This document shows positions 60,882-64,000 of a stretch of DNA of 64,000 nt, one piece after another. A program made the position numbers and the translations under genes. Numbering within the stretch: the stretch's first letter is position 1; the number at the start of each line of letters is the position of its first letter. The notes under the pieces were generated by a model, which saw only the letters and a program-made list of their open reading frames with translations, was not told the DNA's origin and ran no database searches. Source of the stretch: Cyclaneusma minus (lineage: Eukaryota > Ascomycota > Leotiomycetes > Marthamycetales > Marthamycetaceae); assembly GCA_037179335.1 (NCBI GenBank), contig JAKZHN010000040.1:62001-126000 (forward strand). Direction: 5' to 3'.

Positions 60882-60889
60882 AGCGTCTT
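60882..60889. repeat. Target-site duplication, left copy
   Basis: AGCGTCTT, identical to 61629-61636. Confidence 0.92.
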
Positions 60890-61628
60890 CAGTGTTTCCT
60901 ATAGTCTGAGACCGTGGTTTGAGCCCTAAACCGTATTGGTACGGTCTCAAATTATTTAGAAAAGCTATAAACTATATTTCTTTGGTCCAAATCACGGTTT
61001 CAAATTTTTACCATGGTCGCCATGGTTTGAAATGCTAAAAATAGCAAAAAAGTGTTTTTTCAATTTTTTGCCCTTTAATAATATATAATAAACTTTTTAA
61101 TATTTTTACAAACATAATTAAATTCTTATTCTATTATAAAATTAGAAAATAATTTAATATTTTTATATATTGGAATTTACAAAAGTTTTTTAAATTTTCA
61201 AAAACTTGAAGCTTAATTTCCAGCAATTAATTTTTTGTTTTTTATTTGAGTTTTGTAAATTTTAAAAATGGAAATTCAAAAAGCTTATAATTTAAATATT
61301 AATTTAAAAAAAATACATGCATTTATAGCTAAAGCAATTATAAATACTATTCTGCTAATTTTATTCAAAAATATTAAAAATTAGAATTACTATTAATTAA
61401 ATGGCTTTGTATAACGGTCCGTGCCCGCCAAGCCTTGGCAAGCAATAGCTAAATAGTCCAAAATAGTTTAAAATAGTCCAAACCACGGTCTCGCCGTTTT
61501 ACCATGGTTTAAAACTAAAAATAAAAAGCTAAAACTATATTTATTCAATTTGGACTATTTTTAAAAAAGTCAAACCGTATCAGTACGGTCCAAAAAAAAT
61601 CGGTCCGGCCGGACTATCGGAAACACTG
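60890..61628. mobile_element. Non-autonomous hAT-type transposon (739 bp)
   Basis: Terminal inverted repeats CAGTGTTTCCTATAGTCTG (left) and CAGTGTTTCCGATAGTCCG (right, reverse complement) match at 17 of 19 positions. Perfect 8-bp target duplication AGCGTCTT at 60882-60889 and 61629-61636. Both features are diagnostic of hAT elements. Subterminal words of the type ACCGTGGTTTGA, AAACCGTATTGGTACGGTCT and CCATGGTTTAAA repeat in both orientations near each end. The interior is AT-rich with no transposase, so it needs an enzyme supplied in trans. Confidence 0.9.
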
Positions 61629-61636
61629 AGCGTCTT
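61629..61636. repeat. Target-site duplication, right copy
   Basis: AGCGTCTT, identical to 60882-60889. Confidence 0.92.
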
Positions 61637-62088
61637 CCGGGTGCCGCCTCGCAGAATCCCTCTTGATTCGCAACGTTGTTGCAAAGTATCCCGAGACGCT
61701 TGGCGAGGCAGAAGCACTACCAGCCACCCACTTCCCCACTTCCGTTGGCGAATTCACTGGTCGGAAATTGATGGCGAAAGGCGGCAATCATCCTTTGGGA
61801 TTCAGCTCCCCTCGAGGCCGAGGAGCGCATTCTCAATCGCCAGCCTGGTATTCAACACACCCATATCCACTGTATCTTCCTGGCCATGGATCCTGTTCGT
61901 CTTGATGCTAACTTCTAAGTGCAGAGATGGCTGAGATTGGCGTTGCCTACAGTGGCTCTGACGGCAATCAGGAACCATAACGTCCGTGGATGATTCCGGG
62001 CGAAATTGCTTCCTTCTTCACTTTGGCTGGGTCTAGGGGATGTGAGGGGGTGTGAAGGTGGCTTGAGAAAAGACTGGCCGTTCCCAAG

Positions 62089-62096
62089 TATAAAAT
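62089..62096 (+). promoter_or_regulatory. TATA box, module 3
   Basis: TATAAAAT followed by AGCTC and a long TTC/CTC tract, 76 bp upstream of the ATG at 62165. Confidence 0.55.
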
Positions 62097-62164
62097 AGCT
62101 CCCTCTTCTTCTTCTCCTTCTCCCTTTCTCTTTCTTTCTCTCCCCCAGCCAAACGACAACGGAC

Positions 62165-62323
62165 ATGGAAAAGCCACTGGTTGCCACCCGGACCAGCCAG
62201 CCAACAAACACCCCCGAGGTGCGGTCTTGCAAAATTGCTGCAAAGTATCCTGAGACGCTTGGCGAGGCACAGGATCACAACAAGCCTGACAGTTGGCGAC
62301 CCAGCCCCCAAAAGGCCGACTGA
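62165..62323 (+). CDS. Short ORF of module 3
   Basis: 52 codons: MEKPLVATRTSQ at the start, then SCKIAAKYPETLGEAQ in the middle and an early stop. The central KYPETLGEA block is shared with the interrupted ORF of module 2 in the same reading frame, while the rest has diverged. Position downstream of a TATA box and pyrimidine leader is the same. It may be a shortened, decaying copy. Function unknown. Confidence 0.3.
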   Translation: MEKPLVATRTSQPTNTPEVRSCKIAAKYPETLGEAQDHNKPDSWRPSPQKAD

Positions 62324-62592
62324 ACTTTTGCTCTCGGAGTTGGAGGACCGTGTACGCATTCGTGCTGAGATATGCTTTGGGGAAGAAGAGAAGGGATTGG
62401 GAGAGGGAGAGGGGTGGGTATTTATGTTGAATTGGTGAGATGGACCCGGGTGAAGCAATTTCAGCCGCAGCCCGGAATGCTCCTTCTTCACTTTGGCTGG
62501 GTGAGGGTCCTTAGGAGTTAAGGCCTGGCGGGGGCTGGCAGCTGCGCGGTTTGTAGCCGAAAGGCTTGGCGTTCCCAGATCCCATAAGTAGG

Positions 62593-62600
62593 TATAAAAA
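62593..62600 (+). promoter_or_regulatory. TATA box, module 4
   Basis: TATAAAAA followed by a CTTCTCCTC tract and CTCTCCCAGACAA. The body contains an ASVAAEYLVALG-encoding segment near 62850-62890 that aligns loosely with KIAAKYPETLG. Confidence 0.5.
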
Positions 62601-63129
62601 GCACCCTCTTCTCCTCTTTCTTCCCTTTCCCTTTTCTCTCCCAGACAAAGACAAACTCACCCTACAATTCCAGCGGGACCTGGACGACCAGCCTGAGCGA
62701 CTCCAGGTCCTGGAGAAGTTTCTTGTGTCGAAAACCAACCAAGAAGGGCAAAGACAAGGGAAGTGGTCGTCGTCTCGTCGTCTTGTGCAAGGACTCGACG
62801 AGCACCCACCAGCCCCGAATGTCTGTCAATTTGCTATGTGGTTTTCAATGCGTAAGGCTAGCGTTGCTGCAGAGTACCTCGTGGCGCTTGGTCAGAATTG
62901 GGTGCAGGAGGCCGGGGGCACGATAAGATCGAACTGTAGGCGTGTTGTGTTTGGGAAAGAAGAAAGAAAAGGGGAAGGGGGAGGGGGGTGGGCTTTTATG
63001 TGAAATTGAGTGGGAAGCTGATCGGCGGAGCTGAAGTTGTCGGTAAGCTTAAGCGAGGGGATTCCGGCCGGAGCTGCTCCTTCTTCACCTTGGCTCGCTT
63101 CCCTGGGACAGGCTGGATGTCCCCACAGC

Positions 63130-63137
63130 TACAAATA
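63130..63137 (+). promoter_or_regulatory. TATA-like box, module 5
   Basis: TACAAATA followed by AGCTC; the consensus T is C here. A pyrimidine tract and CTCTCCCAGACAA follow. Confidence 0.4.
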
Positions 63138-63579
63138 GCTCACTCTTCTTCCCCTTCTTCCTCTTCCTTTTCCTCTCCCAGACAACCAAGGCAAAGGAAA
63201 CAACACCACAAGTTGCCGTCGTGTGCAGCAACTCGACGGACGTGTTCAGGGTGCCACCTTGTAGTCCCCCGTTAATTTGCAAATATATCTTGTTGCGCAA
63301 AGAAGCTGCTGCCAAACATACCCTTCTCGTGACGCTCGATCAGGCGCAAAGGGCCAGGGGAACCATGAGCCAGGAATGAGGCCGAAAAGCCGTTTGAAGA
63401 AGAAGATAGAGGGATTGGGTAAAGGTCTGGGTGAGGGTATTTATGTAAAGTTGGGGTGCTGGATCCGGGCGGGATTCGCAGTTGGACTCCGACCGGAAGT
63501 GCTTCTTCACTTTGGTTTGACCTTGAGAGGATGTGAGGGTGGCGTGGCTTTCTTGGGACAGACTGGACGTCCCCACAGC

Positions 63580-63587
63580 TATAAATA
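63580..63587 (+). promoter_or_regulatory. TATA box, module 6
   Basis: TATAAATA followed by AGCTC and a pyrimidine tract. Downstream ATGs at 63636 and 63650 open frames of only 17 and 46 codons. Confidence 0.55.
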
Positions 63588-63850
63588 GCTCTATCTCTTC
63601 TCTCCTCCCCCCTTCTTTTTTCTCTCCCAGACAACATGAAGCCAACAAGATGGGCAAGGGAAAGGTGGTGGTCGCCCTGTGCGGCTTGACGCCGCCGCCC
63701 AGTCGCTTTGCTAAAGCTCCGAGAGCGAATCGAAAGAGAAACACCACTCACGGAAGACGTGCCACGCGAAGGGGAGATGCCAGTGACTGAGCCGGAACCG
63801 GAGGTGACAACTGCCCCAGAACTTAGAGGTGACGGTTGCGGCGTCGTGGG

Positions 63851-63958
63851 TTAATGCACAATCTTGCCGACGGTGGTCTTAGTCTGAGAAGCACGAGCAG
63901 ACTTGGGGGCAGTGGTCAAGTACCGGAGCTCTTCCTGGCTCCAGCAGTAGAGCAGGCG
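63851..63958 (-). CDS. Last exon of an unidentified gene (partial)
   Basis: On the minus strand a consensus acceptor (CCTCCTGCCCAG, with a TTAAC branch-point-like word ~20 bases upstream) is followed by 36 codons in phase 0 ending TAA at 63851: RLLYCWSQEELRYLTT, then SQTKTTVGKIVH. The rest of the gene would lie beyond the window. The peptide has a normal composition but was not matched to a family. It could also be chance. Confidence 0.4.
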   Translation of the reverse strand, partial: RLLYCWSQEELRYLTTAPKSARASQTKTTVGKIVH

Positions 63959-64000
63959 CTGGGCAGGAGGACAGGTTAAGGAATGGGGTTTTGTGTAAAA

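Larger units (their letters stand above)
60787..61905 (+). pseudogene. Short unidentified ORF of module 2, split by a hAT element
   Basis: Starts MDKVIEIYSSPLLQAIEMAL at 60787 and runs open to the insertion point (60889). After the transposon and one 8-bp duplication the same frame resumes at 61637 and continues through IRNVVAKYPETLGEA to a stop at 61905. Without the insert it would be 123 codons. The leader has a TATA box and pyrimidine tract. The KYPETLGEA segment recurs in module 3. No known family recognised and no signal peptide. Frame continuity across the insertion supports, but does not prove, that the ORF was once coding. Confidence 0.5.
60180..63800 (+). repeat. Tandem array of six promoter-like / short-ORF modules
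   Basis: Each module shows, in order: TTCTTCACTTTGGCTGGG-type box, a G-rich stretch with CTTGGGACAGACTGG, a TATA box followed by AGCTC, a C/T tract ending CTCTCCCAGACAA, a 150-300 bp body with a short ORF, a G/A tract, and (T)TTTATGT. The module starting at 60180 lacks a clear TTCTTCACTTTGG box. TATA boxes are at 60222, 60722, 62089, 62593, 63130 and 63580. Spacings are 500, 1367, 504, 537 and 450 bp; subtracting the 747 bp added by the hAT insertion brings the second to 620. Copies are strongly diverged. Bodies share KYPETLGEA-like coding in modules 2 and 3 and a weaker match in module 4. Whether this is a decaying gene family or a satellite that carries promoters is not known. Confidence 0.8.

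Noticed and set aside
62566..63003. 145-codon open frame across module 4
   Set aside because: It begins upstream of the TATA box and reads through the pyrimidine and purine tracts (LLLFLPFPF, EERKGEGGGG), so it is unlikely to be the real product; only a short internal part resembles modules 2 and 3.

Overview
This is nuclear DNA of a filamentous ascomycete (Pezizomycotina, possibly Dothideomycetes; the class is inferred). The evidence is short GT-AG introns (most 46-125 bp), a psi-factor-producing oxygenase, a chitin-directed LPMO-like protein, a GH3 N-acetylglucosaminidase fused to acetyltransferase domains, an intron-bearing tRNA-Asp, and two blocks of extremely AT-rich DNA filled with wrecked LTR retrotransposons carrying the C-to-T/G-to-A scars of repeat-induced point mutation (RIP).

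Layout. 0.4-26.7 kb is a gene-bearing, GC-balanced segment: GH3-GNAT glucosaminidase (+), Cys/Ser-rich secreted protein (+), glycogen synthase (-), single-chromodomain protein (-), HIRAN-SNF2-RING helicase of the HLTF/Rad5 group (-), tRNA-Asp (+), Ppo fatty-acid oxygenase (+), Gly/Ser/Pro repeat secreted protein (+). 27.3-28.9 kb is a degenerate ~60-75 bp minisatellite with a palindromic core that runs straight into AT-rich block 1 (28.9-38.4 kb), which holds a minus-strand Ty1/copia relic with both LTRs. 38.4-47.2 kb is a second gene island: LPMO-like protein (-), RmlD/MAT2B-type reductase-like protein (-), a ~107-bp inverted repeat and a duplicated composite of 19-bp minisatellite plus 163-bp module. 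47.25-59.8 kb is AT-rich block 2, a nested pair: an outer LTR element (47518-59549) split by a complete 5.3-kb copia (52030-57367), each with recognisable LTRs and candidate target duplications.

60.2-63.8 kb is the most unusual part: six promoter-like modules (TATA box, pyrimidine tract, short ORF, purine tract) repeated every ~450-620 bp, with a 739-bp hAT-type non-autonomous transposon inserted into the ORF of module 2, flanked by perfect 8-bp duplications. The window ends in what looks like the last exon of a minus-strand gene.

No secondary-metabolite or other gene cluster is evident. The recognised genes are individually ordinary metabolism, chromatin/repair and cell-surface functions, interspersed with RIP-silenced heterochromatin. 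All calls were made by eye; exon borders were chosen by splice consensus and reading-frame continuity.
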